From NCBI GenBank assembly GCA_031308135.1, contig JAHLJT010008756.1, positions 101,949,746 through 102,013,745 of the forward strand: a stretch of DNA of 64,000 nt, read 5' to 3'. The notes beneath the pieces were generated by a model. It ran no database searches. It worked only from the letters and a program-made list of their open reading frames with translations, and was not told where the DNA came from. Within the stretch, counting starts at the first letter, position 1. Every line of letters begins with the position of its first letter. A program made the translations under genes and the position numbers. Shown piece after piece: positions 20,730 through 33,460 of the stretch. The stretch comes from Acheta domesticus. Taxonomy: Eukaryota; Arthropoda; Insecta; Orthoptera; Gryllidae.

Positions 20730-21690
20730 TTTCACTCAATGATGAAATTCTGAGTATTCACAAACTTTCTCAAAATATAAATACCTTGCTAAATACAAGA
20801 ATCTTTTCCACTTCTCAAAAACAGAAATGAATTGTACTGTTCTTAAATATTGAACCGTTTTAGTTTTGGAAGTATTTTGTGTACACTCACCTCATTTAAA
20901 TCTGTTAGCACAATCAACTTAGGAGGAAAGAACTTCCTTTTTGAGTATTTGCATAATCAAAGCATGACTCTTAAACCCTAATTATAAAACTTATTGCAGA
21001 AAAATAAAACTGGTCACATATTAAAAAATAAGAATATAAAAGATTGTAGGAGGGTAAATTTCAATTTTACTTAATTGATGTTTAACACAAACCACTACAT
21101 AATAATATCGAAGGTGTTACTACTTTTTCAAATCTTTGATAATCTGCTAACATTACCCAGTAGAACTTAGAAATTTAAGTTAGAATTGTCTGTTGGACAC
21201 TTGAAATTGGGAAATGCAAAATCTGCCTTCAGTTTTCATTCCTTTTATTTTCCCCCTTTTTTTCTCTTCCTTTTTTCAATAAAGAAAGGAGAATTGCAGC
21301 AAAGAAAATAGGAGGACGAAACTGAAAGTTTGGTGTTTGATGATTTTCCTCTTCAGATGCCTAATTTTCAATAAAACTACTAACTAATAATAAATAAACT
21401 CTAAGAAATAATGTAAATACCCTCAATGCAACGTATTACACAATTACTCTGTGGTCGCTGCAGATGAGAGGCAGGTAGTATCTAAATTTTACTGTGTTGG
21501 AATGTGATGAATGGCAGCAAAAATATGACACAGGTCAGTGGCTTCACACATTTTATACATTACAAGTTGTGTTCTTTCTTTAGTAGTTATTTTTTCTTAC
21601 TTTCTTTCTTAAGAACAGGTCCCTTTAAATTATAGACAGCATAATTTTGAAATATTTTATCCCTTAAAAATTTTTAACTTAATCTTACAT
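20730..21690. other. intergenic, nothing recognised
   Basis: AT-rich sequence without coding signal, terminal repeats or RNA-gene features that I can see. Confidence 0.5.
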
Positions 21691-21696
21691 CTTTTC

Positions 21697-21770
21697 TCTC
21701 TCTCTCTCTCTCTTCACATCTTCAACAACGTTTTGGGAGCTTTTGTGCTCCCATCTTCAGGCCTAATAAC
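21697..21770. repeat. (CT)n tract followed by GGGAGC/GCTCCC hairpin
   Basis: Eight or so CT units, then CGTTTTGGGAGCTTTTGTGCTCCCATCTTCAGG, in which GGGAGC and GCTCCC pair. On the minus strand the order AAGATGGGAGC..GCTCCCAAAACGTTG resembles hairpin motifs next to some arthropod retroelements. Confidence 0.5.
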
Positions 21771-21974
21771 ATAAAATTCTCTTAATCTCGAAAGGTGTAC
21801 CTAAGCCGAAGTTGAGTAATAGATAATACAAATTTATACACAAAAATGTACAAACCTGTTTTTCATAAAATAAAATTCTTAAGCTCACAGAAGATATTCA
21901 TTATCTTGTTCATAGTGACCCACCAGGGAAGTGTTAGATTATTTTAAGAAAATTAAAACATTTTTTAAAATTTT

Positions 21975-22098
21975 AGGCATAGCAACAGGGCAGCAATAGA
22001 TGGCATCTGACAAGAGGATGGGACAAGACCAAAAAGCAACTCCAGACCAAAGAAATTAGAAAAAATACTAGTATGAGAGAGTCTGCGTCACCACTAGT
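21975..22098 (+). repeat. CER right-end fragment
   Basis: Contains GCAATAGATGGCATCTGACA, a diverged 'AAATTAGAAAAAATACTAG' and GAGAGTCTGCGTCACCACTAGTT, matching the last 125 bp of CER. Everything upstream is lost. Confidence 0.7.
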
Positions 22099-22099
22099 T

Positions 22100-23631
22100 A
22101 TTTGGTATCTTCCTGCATCAGGTTGCAATGTCAAATGACTGACATCAAGTGCAGCTTACGTTGTAGGATGATTAATGAGTTTGAGATAAATTCAAATTAT
22201 TCTCATACATGCAATATCCTCAGGGCATTGCAATATCCTCCTAACTACAGCTTCAAGTCTAATGGAGAATCAAATGCATCAAATGATTTTGTACGTGAAT
22301 TCTTCATGAATGTATGTTTTAAAAAGCTTCCAGTATTTTGTACATGAAGAGTAATAAAAAATGTGTTAAACATAGCACACTAACTTCACTGCAAATAGAA
22401 AAATGAGGCCAGATATATATTTCCCATATTCTCATAGCCTCTATTAAGCGGCAATCTGAATTAATGTTCAATTTGCTCCAGAACAAACGGCTTAAGACAC
22501 ACCTTAAATGAAACTGTAATATCTAGCTTTGTTAGGGGTTGGGTTTTCAAAATAATACTTTAAGTTAAAACATTAGCCATGTATTCAAATAATACATATA
22601 TATATACACATAAATTTTCTGACAGTACACAGTCAAATCACAGTTAAGTAACAAAGTAAATTCAATTCTTGCATACAGTAAATGCAAATCAGGCTAAGCA
22701 GTTGCATTTTAGTCCACTGCAAGAAGATAATACATATATATTTAGCAACTGTTGTTCGGTGAACATAGTTTTTTAACATCACAACATAGCAGATCACATT
22801 CATAGTTTCTTCAAAACTTGGAACTTATTGTGTTCTGTAATCTTATTTTATAACCGTAAATAGCACAAAACAGTGCAACATTAAGAAGAAAGGAATGGCA
22901 AACTAATTGATCCACTACCCCAAACACAAAGTATTACCCAATGCAATTCCATCAAGTGTTTACATCCCGTAGACTTGGTCCAAAATAGGACACCATTTTT
23001 AACATTCTTGCTCTCGGCCAAATTGTAAATGGCACAGTTCATTATCTGCCTTTTTAAATGAAAACTGGTTTAGTTTCTTCCTTTAATTGTACATGATTAA
23101 TTCAAACACCACATTCAGTAATATCCATCCTTGTAGCATTTCATTCAACTTAAGTGCACCCACAAATAGAATACAAAAGTGCAAAATTTACATAAATAAA
23201 AATAGATAAAATATGAAAGAATTACACACACAAAAAAAATCTTATTTCGGTAAAAAGAATGATAGTGTCATTACCACTTTAAATTATTGTAATATCATTA
23301 TATCTAAAATGTATTGCACATTTTTCTATATATTCGCCGTTAGCAATAGAAAGACTTGTCAATATCTGATCTACTTAACTTCGAATAGCCATCATGTGGT
23401 GTAAAAAACGAGAGAATATGAAAGATCAGATTGTACTAGCAGCATTAAACATAAGAAAAACAAATTATTATGCCTCTTCACTCGCCACAGAAGGCACTAA
23501 GCCATTTTTCACAAAAAAGGCAAACTATATCTATGACTATTATAAAAAAAGTCACCTGTCCTTTCCACATCTACTACTCATCATGTATTTCTTCAGAAGG
23601 GCTTTGTACAACAAGCAAAAAGCACTGTTGC
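22100..23631. other. AT-rich region, probably 3' UTR and downstream of YIPF
   Basis: Follows the YIPF stop codon on the minus strand. No conserved reading frame is visible, and no single polyadenylation signal can be chosen with confidence. Confidence 0.4.
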
Positions 23632-23916
23632 TCAGTGCTGGGGCTGGGGTTGGGGCTGGGCTGCAGCACTCGTGCTACTAACAGAGACTGATACCACAGC
23701 AGCAGGTTGGGGGGTAGTGGTTGCAGTAATAGAGGTGTGAGGGGCATGGAAGAAACACAGCATGAAGCCAGCAGCAAGTAGAAGGTGCAGGCCGAGTACG
23801 GCTGCCAACACAGGCAGACGGTGAGTCTTCTGAACAGCAGGCCAAGCAGTCATAAGCAGCACAGAGCCAGACAATGCTGCCCCCACCCCCAGAATCAGCC
23901 ACTGCAGCCAGTCCAC
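23632..23916 (-). CDS. YIPF1: YIPF exon 2 (terminal)
   Basis: 94 codons plus stop after TTGTCAG; begins VDWLQWLILGVGAALSG and includes LPVLAAVLGLHLLLAAGFML, the last membrane helices, then a low-complexity Thr/Val/Ser/Gln-Pro tail. Confidence 0.88.
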   Translation of the reverse strand: MDWLQWLILGVGAALSGSVLLMTAWPAVQKTHRLPVLAAVLGLHLLLAAGFMLCFFHAPHTSITATTTPQPAAVVSVSVSSTSAAAQPQPQPQH

Positions 23917-25881
23917 CTGACAACAAATGTATTTTCATGAACAACATTCTGCCTCTAACAAAGAAAAATGAAATAGGCATCAATTGCAATCAGACTAACA
24001 ATAAGTAAGTTTTAAGTAATAAAATGTGTCATTTATTTTAATAACACTCCTTATCTGGACCAAAGAAAATTAACATTCCTAATTCCTTGACTTAATATTA
24101 GGTCTTATTTGGAAAATGCAGTATAATGCTTTAAAAATAATCACGAGATAAGTTGCAATGAGTGATTTTGAGAAGTTAAGTTTACTGTACTAGAGTAAGT
24201 TATCTTGTTTACACTTGAAATAAAACTGACAATTCATGCAGCATCCCAAATTCAATTGTTCAACTTAATCTAAACTAAAATTCTTCACCAATAATTATTT
24301 TCCTATAAATTTAAACATGCATATTTTCCATGAACAATATCAAACATGAAAAATAATTTTTAATAGAATCAAATTTTTTAGTCAGGCCTCCCAAACACCC
24401 TGTCCAATTATAACATAACTATTATATAATTTAATTCTTTCACTTTCATATATTCTGATAGCAAACACTAACATGAACCAACCACACTAGTTAAATAATT
24501 TATTCAATATATTTTATACAGAGTATAAGTCATATTCAACAATTATTCAAAATATGCTTCTGAGAACAAGTCATTTTCAAAAATTCTGTGCATCTTACAC
24601 TTTTAGGATATTCCTCTCTTCTGATTCATAAAATATTACATTTTTGCATTATTAACAGGAACACAAAGTATATTGAATTATAAAAAAAAAAAAAAAAAAA
24701 AAAACAACTGAAAACTCTTAATTCAGCATTTAAAATCAAATATTGTAGGGGGAAAAAAAGCAAAAAATTGAGTTCAACCTCTTATCAATATTTTGTGCGA
24801 GTGTGTGTGTTTGTAGATTGGTGATTAGGTAGGTACTGCATACAAGTACAGCATTCCCTTCATTTAAAACTATTACTTACATTAACGACAAAACACTATA
24901 TCCAGATTCTCATCATTCAATTCTAATTCAACAAGACTAATTTTGACAACAGACAACAGAACAAACAAGACAACAGAATTAATGAGATCGAAATTAATAA
25001 ATTACTTAAATTATTCACATTCAGTTAATCAAACGATTTGTAATTTAGGAAATAATTTCCTAACCATTCGAAAATAACTTTTTCCCATTGAAGTTCGAGT
25101 GTTTTGAGTGCTCTCAGTATTATAAATTAAAGATATTCCCGACAAAAAATTTGATGTCGACAATTGTGTTGGAAACTGTACTTCCATGGCAAGTTAAATA
25201 AGTAATCTGCGATGACTGCCAACTCACCTCTATCAACCACAGAATTGACACTGGAATGTAAATGGATAGAGAGTACCCATAAACACACATCATCTCCAGA
25301 AAACCCAGACGAGCCTCTTGACCCCCACACCAACGTAAATATGCCCACAGAACCATTGGTGTAATCCATGCATAACTGTAGACTGCCGATGCAGCATAAG
25401 TGACAACACGGAAGTTGTATTTCCAATGGAAATCTTTACCAGCTGTTTGCAAGTAGTTGGCTAAATTACCGCTGATGGCAATTGCAAATATCAAAGTGGT
25501 ACATATCCAGAAGGGGCCGTAGAGGTCAGGTTTTGGCCTGATGTGATGCTGCAAATAACTATGACCAGGTCTTGGTATCATTGACCATAGAATGCGATCC
25601 ACTACTGTTTGAGTATCAACATCAAACAATTTTTGGTAAAACTCAAAAGTCCAAAAGGATGGTGAAGGTTTCTGAGAGCCATCGCGTAAAAGCTCCGATT
25701 CTGGACCTTCGGTGTCGGAACCTGGGGTGTCCGGGGAATGATTAAATGTCAAAGTATGCGACGATCTGACATCTAATTCTGCCACAGGTCCAGGAACGTT
25801 TGATGCTGAAAATTCTTGAAATTGCAGCTGTGAATCAGCTGAAGTGTCTATTTCCATATCAATAAGAGAAGAGCCAGCCAT
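23632..25881 (-). CDS. YIPF1: YIPF1/YIPF2-like Yip1-domain Golgi membrane protein, two coding exons
   Basis: Yip1-domain proteins sit in Golgi/ER-Golgi membranes with five transmembrane helices and act with Rab GTPases in trafficking. Exon 1 (25228-25881) and exon 2 (23632-23916) join in phase 0 across a 1.3 kb GT-AG intron, giving 312 residues; vertebrate YIPF1 is about 306. The N-terminal 85 residues are acidic and Ser/Pro-rich. Family landmarks follow: PSFWTFEFYQKLFDVDT, SMIPRPGHSYL, RPKPDLYGPFWICTTLIFAI (TM1), YAWITPMVLW, LEMMCVYGYSLSIYIPVSIL, then across the junction WLIE-VDWLQWLILG and ALSGSVLLMTAWPAV. The tail is Thr/Ala/Gln-rich and ends at TAA near 23632. The ATG at 25881 precedes the expected Met-Ala start. 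YIPF1 and YIPF2 cannot be separated from sequence memory alone; insects usually have one such gene. Confidence 0.9.
24682..24704. repeat. A23 homopolymer in YIPF intron
   Basis: Uninterrupted run of 23 A. It may be the tail of an old retroposon, but the sequence upstream is not recognisable as one. Confidence 0.8.
25228..25881 (-). CDS. YIPF1: YIPF exon 1
   Basis: 218 codons from the ATG to WLIE; donor GAG|GTGAGT. Translation past the donor loses the family and stops at 25120. Covers the cytosolic N-terminus and the first three or four membrane segments. Confidence 0.9.
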
Positions 25882-26300
25882 TGCGACAAAATCACACAGT
25901 TAAAAACACCATACCATAAGCACAAATGACATTTTATGTACTCAACATACAAGCCGAGAGAAGCACAATCAGCATTAGGTATTATAGTACGTAAAAGACC
26001 GACGTCGACAAATTTCACGGCAGCATAATAACAAAAGACGATCAACCATCGTGTTATATGTTATTGCAACTTTTTAAAGGACAAATTCACTGAAATGGTG
26101 TTTTGCTCTTAAGAACACGTAGTAAATTTTCAACATTTGTTCGTGTATGTGTTCTACATTACCAGCAAATTTCCAACTAAGCAATTAAAATTATGAGCAT
26201 AGTTGGTAAAACTGCTATGTTGTGCCACTACTTGGGTGAAGGAGCGACATACGAACGCAACAAAAATTCGATAACGTTATCAATGTATTTTACCACTTCC
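25882..26300 (-). promoter_or_regulatory. upstream region of the YIPF gene
   Basis: Sequence 5' of the YIPF start codon on the minus strand. It has a few CpG-containing patches (near 25990-26010 and 26240-26300) in otherwise AT-rich DNA. No TATA box or defined element can be assigned. Confidence 0.35.
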
Positions 26301-26741
26301 CCGCAAAGAGAAGCCAACGATTTTCACTTTCCTATAACGGAAGTATGAACACTTCAAACTTAAGAAACTAGAATAAAGACTAACAAAAGAAAAAAAGGGT
26401 CTGATTTCGATCAATAATTGAAAGTTTTTGGTTCTATGAATTAATGTAAGGAGCGACTCTAGCGACCTGATTCAATTAAGCATTACATAAAAGCCAATAG
26501 AAAAAACAATGAAAAATAAATTGAATTAAATAATTAATTTTCCTTTTTTTAATAAAGAGGTTTTTTTTTTTTGCGATTTACATGCCTTCCATGGTGGCGC
26601 GCATCGCCGCATTTACACCACATTTACATTACGTTGTTTTATTTATATTTTTAAAAAGAGAACTAGGAAACAAAAAACTGAAATTTGGTAGATGTAGCTC
26701 CTTCTTATTTCGTTCGTATTGTTCACGATGACCTGGACTAG

Positions 26742-26776
26742 TTTAAAATAACCCAATTTTTTTGGGTTATTTTAAA
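26742..26776. other. 15-bp-stem hairpin
   Basis: TTTAAAATAACCCAA (26742-26756) is perfectly complementary to TTGGGTTATTTTAAA (26762-26776), with a T5 loop. The surrounding 26300-27317 is AT-rich and shows no gene. Confidence 0.85.
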
Positions 26777-27317
26777 ACATGTGAATCCGGAACGAGTGGC
26801 AGCTGGTACCGCACGAGCCAGGTTGTTGCAGCATATTTTGCATATTTCGTTAAAATAAGGACTTCTTTGAAACATTTCATTTTTTTCATAGAATATATTA
26901 TATTTATTCGTGAGCGTTTATTGATTAGGAAGGGCTAGTCACAGATGGCGTAGTTTTTCTTTTCTACAGATGATAAAATATCTGTGCAAATGTAGAGTAT
27001 TTCACGATATAACATTTTTTAAACCAGACAGAAGAAACAAGACATACAATGTACCTCACTACAGAGAATATTAACTTCAATTATTTCTCCCGTGAAGTAA
27101 GGTAGATAATATGTTTGCACACAAATATATCTTTTCATTCCAAGCATGCTTCTCTTGATTTTTACCAAAAAAAGTCTATTCAAGAGAGGAAATATTGTTA
27201 ATTTTTATTGCTTATTTAAGTGCATATTTTAAATTCTTTGGCCATAAACACATATTCTTAAAAGCATATTTCAAGATTTTTTTAGGACATAAAAATCCTC
27301 TCCCTACATATCATGTT

Positions 27318-28211
27318 AAGGCCCGCAACAGACTACACCGAGGATGCGTTGCGAGAAATGTGCGACGAGAAATGAGGAAAGAGGCCGGCGAGGCTGCGTC
27401 CACACACTACAAAGAGGTTATTCGATGTCTCGAAATGCCCCGATCCTTGTTTTGTTACAATAATCGTAAACCATTTGTTCAACGAGTTCGAATTACCTAG
27501 AGAGAAACACACTACTACATTGCATACAAATCATTATTTAATGTAAAAAAACAGGAAGTTAAGTGACGTATAAGGGAGAAGTTGTACATCAGCAAATTGT
27601 CTTGAACTCCGTAATTTCTACCACGCTCTGGTTTACTATATTTGTTGGTTGAATAATGAATAGATAATGAATGATCAAAGAATTCATAATAAAATTCACA
27701 TTTAATATCATTCATTCATAAATACCAATTATGAAAAGTAATAAATTAATTCAATTCTTTCACAATACCCTTTCAAGTTTCTTGCTTCAAATTTTTATTT
27801 TTATATTACTCATTATGAGCGGGTTTCACACACATAATATCTTCCATACAGTTTTTACTTGTTCATTTCCGTTTTAAGAGAAAATCCAAGAAAACAATTA
27901 AAAAACTGGTAGTTTATCGCATCTTTTACTGCCAAATGTTATAACCTCACTCAGTTTTATGCACTGTTCGGTGTTTTCCTGCGGCAGAGAACGCCTAAAT
28001 GTCGTATAACAAGTGAAGGAGTAGAAATGTGTCCGAGAAAACTCGCTCGCCGACCGACTCGAGCGAGGAACTCTTTCGCCTCCGCAGAAGGCGAACGAGG
28101 AAACTCTTTCAAGTGTGTGGGGGTCCATAAGAGTCCCTTGTTTCGATTTTCCACATTTCTCGTCGCACATTTCTGGAAACACATTCCTCGGCGTAGTCTG
28201 TTGCGGGCCTT
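27318..28211. mobile_element. MITE with about 55-bp terminal inverted repeats, PIF/Harbinger-like
   Basis: AAGGCCCGCAACAGACTAC at the left is mirrored by GTAGTCTGTTGCGGGCCTT at the right. The match continues inward through CCGAGGA..AGAAATGTGCGACGAGAAA for roughly 55 bp with few mismatches. Flanks are TTA/TAA-like (GTTAA|GG.. and ..CC|TTAC), compatible with, but not proving, the 3-bp TWA target duplication of PIF/Harbinger. No transposase inside; small frames (27195-27500, 27898-28308) are by-products of the GC-rich arms. Confidence 0.8.
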
Positions 28212-28467
28212 ACTGTGGGACTTCCCGGGACTGAGTGGAGTGAATCTGATTCAAGACCTGTCAAAACGTCTGAGGGGCATTATATCACTTTCGGCAATGG
28301 CACTCTGAGCGATAACAAACACTCACAATACGAGCAGCTCCCAAACTTCCTGAGATTGCACTGACGAAATATGTCGAGTAATAAAGAGGAAAGAGTCACG
28401 TTTCGCGTCGAGCCTTTTCCCGATCTTGGTTACTGGTTTTCTTATGGGCTAATAAATATATTAGTCG

Positions 28468-28826
28468 CTTTCACACATATATTTACTTTCCTGTGTACGT
28501 ACTTATATATGGAGTGTTATGTAATGGTGCGCGAAAGAAAAAAAAAACGGCGAATTTTCGACAAAAAAAAAATTCATTGCCGGGTCGTGATAACGCAGAA
28601 GTGGATAAATCCAATGGCTAAATTAAGAAAAAAATTCCCTAACACGTGGTGTAGCCAGAGTCCCTGATTTGTGCGTCCTTCATACAGAAAAAAGAATCCA
28701 AAGCAAAACGTCCTTCCGTCTGTCCGTCCGCCTGTCCGTCCGTCTGTCCGTCCGTCTATCCATCAGTATGTCCGTCCGGTGTCTGTGAACAACACTAGCG
28801 CCTAAACCACCAGTACGATTTCTTCT
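28468..28826 (+). mobile_element. CER repeat copy, left part (split by Jockey)
   Basis: Starts at ATTTACTTTCCTGTGTACGT and follows the CER left end through GTAATGGTGCGCG, ACACGTGGTGTAGCCAGAG, an expanded CCGTCCGTCTGTCCGTCCG tract and GCGCCTAAACCACCAGTACG. The right half resumes at 33461 after the Jockey insertion. Confidence 0.85.
28815..28826 (+). repeat. target-site duplication, left copy
   Basis: ACGATTTCTTCT, repeated at 33461-33472 immediately after the A tail of the Jockey-like element. The undisturbed CER sequence at this place has a single ACGATTTCTTCC. Confidence 0.92.
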
Positions 28827-29035
28827 GAGGGCCGTGCCAAGTAATCGGACTGTTTTCGCTTGGAGAATCAATATAATTACAAAATATTAGCGAACCAGCC
28901 TGCCACTGGTAAGAAAAACTGACATTTATCATAAATTTGTTCAAATCAATTGCAGACATAAATAAATCCAGCTGTAACTCTGTACGTGTTTCACAGTTTC
29001 CCCTCCGGGGAGACTGTATTGGACATTGAAATTAT

Positions 29036-30564
29036 ATGTTCCATCAAGACCTGCAAATAATGCAGAATAATAATTCAAACTTACCTGAAAATATTACATC
29101 TCAAAATTTGTTATCACAAGATATAATATATCAGTCACAAAATGCTTCTCTTCAATCAACATCGAATGCTGTCAATATACCTCAAGCTACTCTCGGATTG
29201 ATAGAAATGCAAACGGACAACCAACCTCCCTTCATTTACACAGACATTTCGTATAATGCAAATAGAAGCCAGCCTCCTCTACAAGAAACAAATCCAGCCA
29301 AACGTCAAAAGTCATTGCCTCAAGATGTGATACATCAACCTCAAAATTCTTCTCTGCAATCAACATCTTCTACTACCATCAATGTTCTTCAAGCTGCTCC
29401 CGGATTAGAAGAAATGCCACCTAATAACCAATCTTCCACAACCTTTACACACACTTCAGGTAATACAAATAATCAACCTCCTCTTCAAGAAGCAAATTCA
29501 GCCAAACGTCAAAAACAATGTAAACCAACCTATTCAATTCCAACATACTCCAGATACGACATCTTGAATGAAACTGCCGATCCTGATAAACGAACTCTCT
29601 AACTCTGAAGTGAAAAATTCCACCGTTTACAGTGATTGGAAAAAATTACCAGCTATTAATACAAGATATATCAAAAATTGTGCAACATGAATACACCACT
29701 AAGTCTCGCAAAAATGAAATAAAAATACAGTTCACATCTATTTACGACTTTAGGAACTTTCGCAAATTTAGTGAATCAAACAACATTCAATTTTATACAT
29801 ATCAAGATCCATCAAAAAAGTGTTTCCCTGTGATGCTTAAAAACATTCCTGCTTCAATTTCAGAAATAGACATTTATAATGAACTATTTAGGTTACAATA
29901 TCCCATAATCAGTGTTAGAAGACTTTACGACAAATCCAGAAAACCTCTTCAAACGTGTGCTTTAGACCTACAAAACTCCAAAGAAGGTAAAGAAATTCTA
30001 CACCTGAAAACCTTATTTCATTGCTTAGTGAATATTCAACCAAGAACTCAACGTTCTTCACCCATACAATGTAAAAACTGTCAACGATTTGATCACTCAC
30101 AGGCAAACTGTCGTTTAACTCCCAGATGTGTCAAATGTAATCAGAATCACCACTATTCTCTTTGCAACAAACCTCAAAATGCACTTCCGATTTGTGTTAA
30201 CTGTAACCAGAATCACACTGCTAATTATAGAGGATGCCCTTTTTTTAAACAAGCACTTAACAACAAAACTTCTAAATTCAATAATACTTCACAAGAGACC
30301 ATACATAATTTGGAAAATACAAATACACAGCCTAAAACCTTCACATTCCACAACACAGACTTTCCCCCACTTCAGAAACCACCTAATGCCTGGTCAAATA
30401 CATATTCCAACACAGCTCGCAATTCTCAAAATATTAATAACATTAACACTTCTTCATTAAATATCTCACAATTAATTACCACAATAGTTACGCAAGTTAT
30501 ATCTTCACTAATACCACAAATTCAACAAATCATAGAATCACTTCTGAACAAACAAAATGTCTAA
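29036..30564 (+). CDS. Jockey ORF1 (gag-like nucleic-acid-binding protein), interrupted
   Basis: Packages LINE RNA in this class. Two in-line open stretches, 29036-29602 and 29632-30564, are separated by a stop/frameshift. The first is Gln/Asn-rich with an internal repeat (two similar SLQSTS..PLQE(T/A)N segments). The second has zinc knuckles: CKNCQRFDHSQANC, CVKCNQNHHYSLC and a third, CVNCNQNHTANYRGC, preceded by a folded domain with FRNFRKF and FPVMLKNIP, as in Jockey/HeT-A-type gags. The C-terminus is Asn/Gln-rich. Confidence 0.85.
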
Positions 30565-33251
30565 GAAAACTAACAGCATAACACTGCTCAATTGGAATGC
30601 CAATGAAATTAAAAGGCAACATCAATTATTTGAACATTTTCTTTATTCCCACAACATCCAAATAGCATGTATCACCGAAACGCATCTCATCCCCAATGAA
30701 AAATTTTATTTACATGGATATAAAATATACAGATATGACAGAATTTACAATATAGCATCGGGTGGCGTAGCTATTATTATTTCTTCCAAACTCAAATCTT
30801 TTCTTATAAATACACCTATCACTCCCTCCTCGAATTCATTACAATAATAATCAATATCAATCAAATCCATTACCACCTTACAGTTGCGTATAAGCCTCCG
30901 AAGTATAATTTCCCGCTGACATATTTTAAAAGCATATTTAACAATACAACAGATAAAATCATACTGCTCGGAGATCTAAATTGTAAAAATCAAATCTGGG
31001 GAAGTCTTAATAATAATCCAAATGGTATAAAATTACACAAATTTATTGCTAATCATAATCTTCAAATTCATGCCCCTAATGAACCCACGTATTATTCATA
31101 TAATGAAAATATCATCCCAGATATTTTAGATATACTAATCACACAAAACATAAACCTTCCAATTACTCAAAACGTATTACCTGAGCTTGATTCAGATCAT
31201 TATCCAGTTATTATAAACATTTATTTCAACTCTCATATCACCTATTCTAACTCTTCTCCTATATTCCAAAAAGTAAATTGGAATAAATTTACATTAAATA
31301 TTGAAAACAGCATTCAATTCCCCACAAATATATTATCAACTCATGACATAGACTCGTACATCACTTATTTCACGGATGCAATAAATCATAATTTACACAT
31401 AAGTTCTAAATATATACCAAAAACTAATTTCGTAAATTATAAACCTCTACCTTTACCTATTATTAACCTTATTAAAACTAAGCACTCCCTAAGACGATTC
31501 TGGCAACAAACCAGGCGTAAAGATATTAAAACTAAACTAAACAAAATATCTAGGATTATAAAATCTAAACTGGAACAACATAAATTCAATGAATACAAAA
31601 ACTTTATTAAACAAATTCATCCCCAATCAAAAAAGCTCTGGTCAACTCTTAAAAGAATCTGTAAAGAAAAAACATCTATTCCAATCCTTAAGCAACATTC
31701 CACTGCAGCAATAAATGACTATGACAAAACTCAATTACTAGGTCTTCATTTCCAAAATACGTTTACTCCTAATTCAACTACTAATATTCACTTTTACAAT
31801 CTTGTTAGCAATTTTCTCTCTCTTCCAAATTTAATGTTCCTCAAAATATTGATTATATTTCCCCTTCTGAAATTCATTCAATTATTAAAACACTAAAAAC
31901 TCGCAAATCTCCAGGATTGGATACTATCAATAATCAGACACTCAAGTCACTTGGTAAAAGATCAATTGCTGCTTTTACTTCTATTCTAAATTCCGCATTG
32001 AGATTTAATTACTTTCCAACTACCTGGAAAACAGCAATCGTACTTCCCTTTTGTAAACCACAAAAAGATCCTAGAAACCCATCGAACTACCGACCTATTA
32101 GTTTACTTTCCTCTCTTTCCAAGATATTTGAAACCCTTATACATCACAGATTATTACACTTCACTACAATTAACAAAATTATTCCTCCCACTCAATTGGC
32201 TTCACTCATCAGCATGCAACTACTCATCAACTTTTAAGGCTAACAGAACATATTGAAAACTCCTTTCACCTAAAACAGCATACTATTGTATTATTACTGG
32301 ATATCGAAAAAGCATTCGACAAAATTTGGCATCATGGTCTTATTTATAAATTATTCCAAATTGGAATTCCTACTTATTTGTTCAAAATAATTCAAAATTT
32401 TCTTTCTAATCGCACTTTTCGTGTCAAAATTAATTCCTCTTTTTCTCAACTATTTTCAATTGGCGCGGGCGTGCCCCAAGGGTCCTGTCTATCTCCTCTT
32501 CTTTTTAACATCTATCTCTCTGACATTCCCAACTTTACGTACTCAGAATTAGCCCTTTTTGCTGATGATACTGCATTCTTCATTAGTCATAAAATTTAAC
32601 AACTGCCAAAAATAGACTACAATCCGACCTTCTGCTTTATACAAATTGGACTTCTAAATGGCAGATTAAAATTAACATGAATAAATGTCAAGCTAAAATC
32701 TTCACACTCTGTAAACCAATCATCCCTGCAGAAATATTAATTCTTGATCAAGCTATACCCTGGATATCACCCAACACACCTATTAATATCTTGGACTCCT
32801 CTTAGACACTAAACTTAAATGGAATGCTCATATTAAAAAACATTATACATAAAACTACAATAAAATTTATAAATTACACTCCCTCATTAATTATAAATCA
32901 CCTATAAACATTCACTCAGCAAAATTAATATATACCACAATTATTCGTCCTACCCTTACTTATGCTTGCCCCATCTGGTCCAATGCTGCCAAAACCCATA
33001 TTAATAAATTACAAATTCTCCAAAATAAATTCATCAGGAAAATATTTCACGCACCCTGGTATATTCCCAACTCTCAACTCCATAATGAACTGAAAATTGA
33101 CACTATCAACTCCCTAATTCGTTCACAAAGCCTTAAATTTTTCAACTCCTTAGATGACTTACAACAGACCCGCACTTTCAATTTAGGTCAAACATATCAT
33201 TTTCCTCGACGTATACTATCAAAATTTCCTAAAGATATATTTCATCCACCA
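30557..33251 (+). pseudogene. Jockey ORF2 (endonuclease plus reverse transcriptase), frameshifted
   Basis: Starts MSKKTNSITLLNWNANEIK with ITETHL, the APE-type endonuclease N-terminus. After a break near 30847, LLGDLNCKNQIWG and ELDSDHYPVI (endonuclease active-site motifs) are in another frame. Then KTRKSPGLDTINN, NYRPISLLSSLSKIFE, and, in a further frame, LLLDIEKAFDKIWHHGL, GVPQGSCLSPLLFNIYL and FADDTA (the RT catalytic Asp pair). The C-terminus ends PRRILSKFPKDIFHPP. At least three frameshifts mean no full-length product. Confidence 0.9.
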
Positions 33252-33460
33252 TAATTACTACATTTACAACATATTATCCTTCTATTCAAAATCTTTTTTA
33301 CAAACTTCTTTTTTTTCATAGCATAACCTTTTCAAAAATTTAATTGTTAATAATTCCTACTACAGGTTCCAGTGAGTATCAAATCGCCAGTTATTTGTTT
33401 GTAATGTCCTAACCCCTGAAAGACAAATATGTCGAACAGGTAGAAATAAATTTAAAAAAA

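Larger units (their letters stand above)
28827..33460 (+). mobile_element. Jockey-clade LINE, full-length but mutated
   Basis: 4.6 kb non-LTR retrotransposon bounded by a 12-bp target duplication and ending in an A-rich tail. It has a 5' leader of about 200 bp, a two-part ORF1 (gag-like), and ORF2 with endonuclease and reverse transcriptase. ORF1 and ORF2 overlap by 8 bp (ATG at 30557, stop of ORF1 at 30562-30564). Internal frameshifts make it inactive, but its preservation and clean boundaries suggest a fairly recent insertion relative to its neighbours. It sits inside a CER copy. Confidence 0.93.

Noticed and set aside
28680..28871. Small ORF rich in DRRTDRRTDRRTD
   Set aside because: Produced by the CCGTCTGT microsatellite inside a CER left end.
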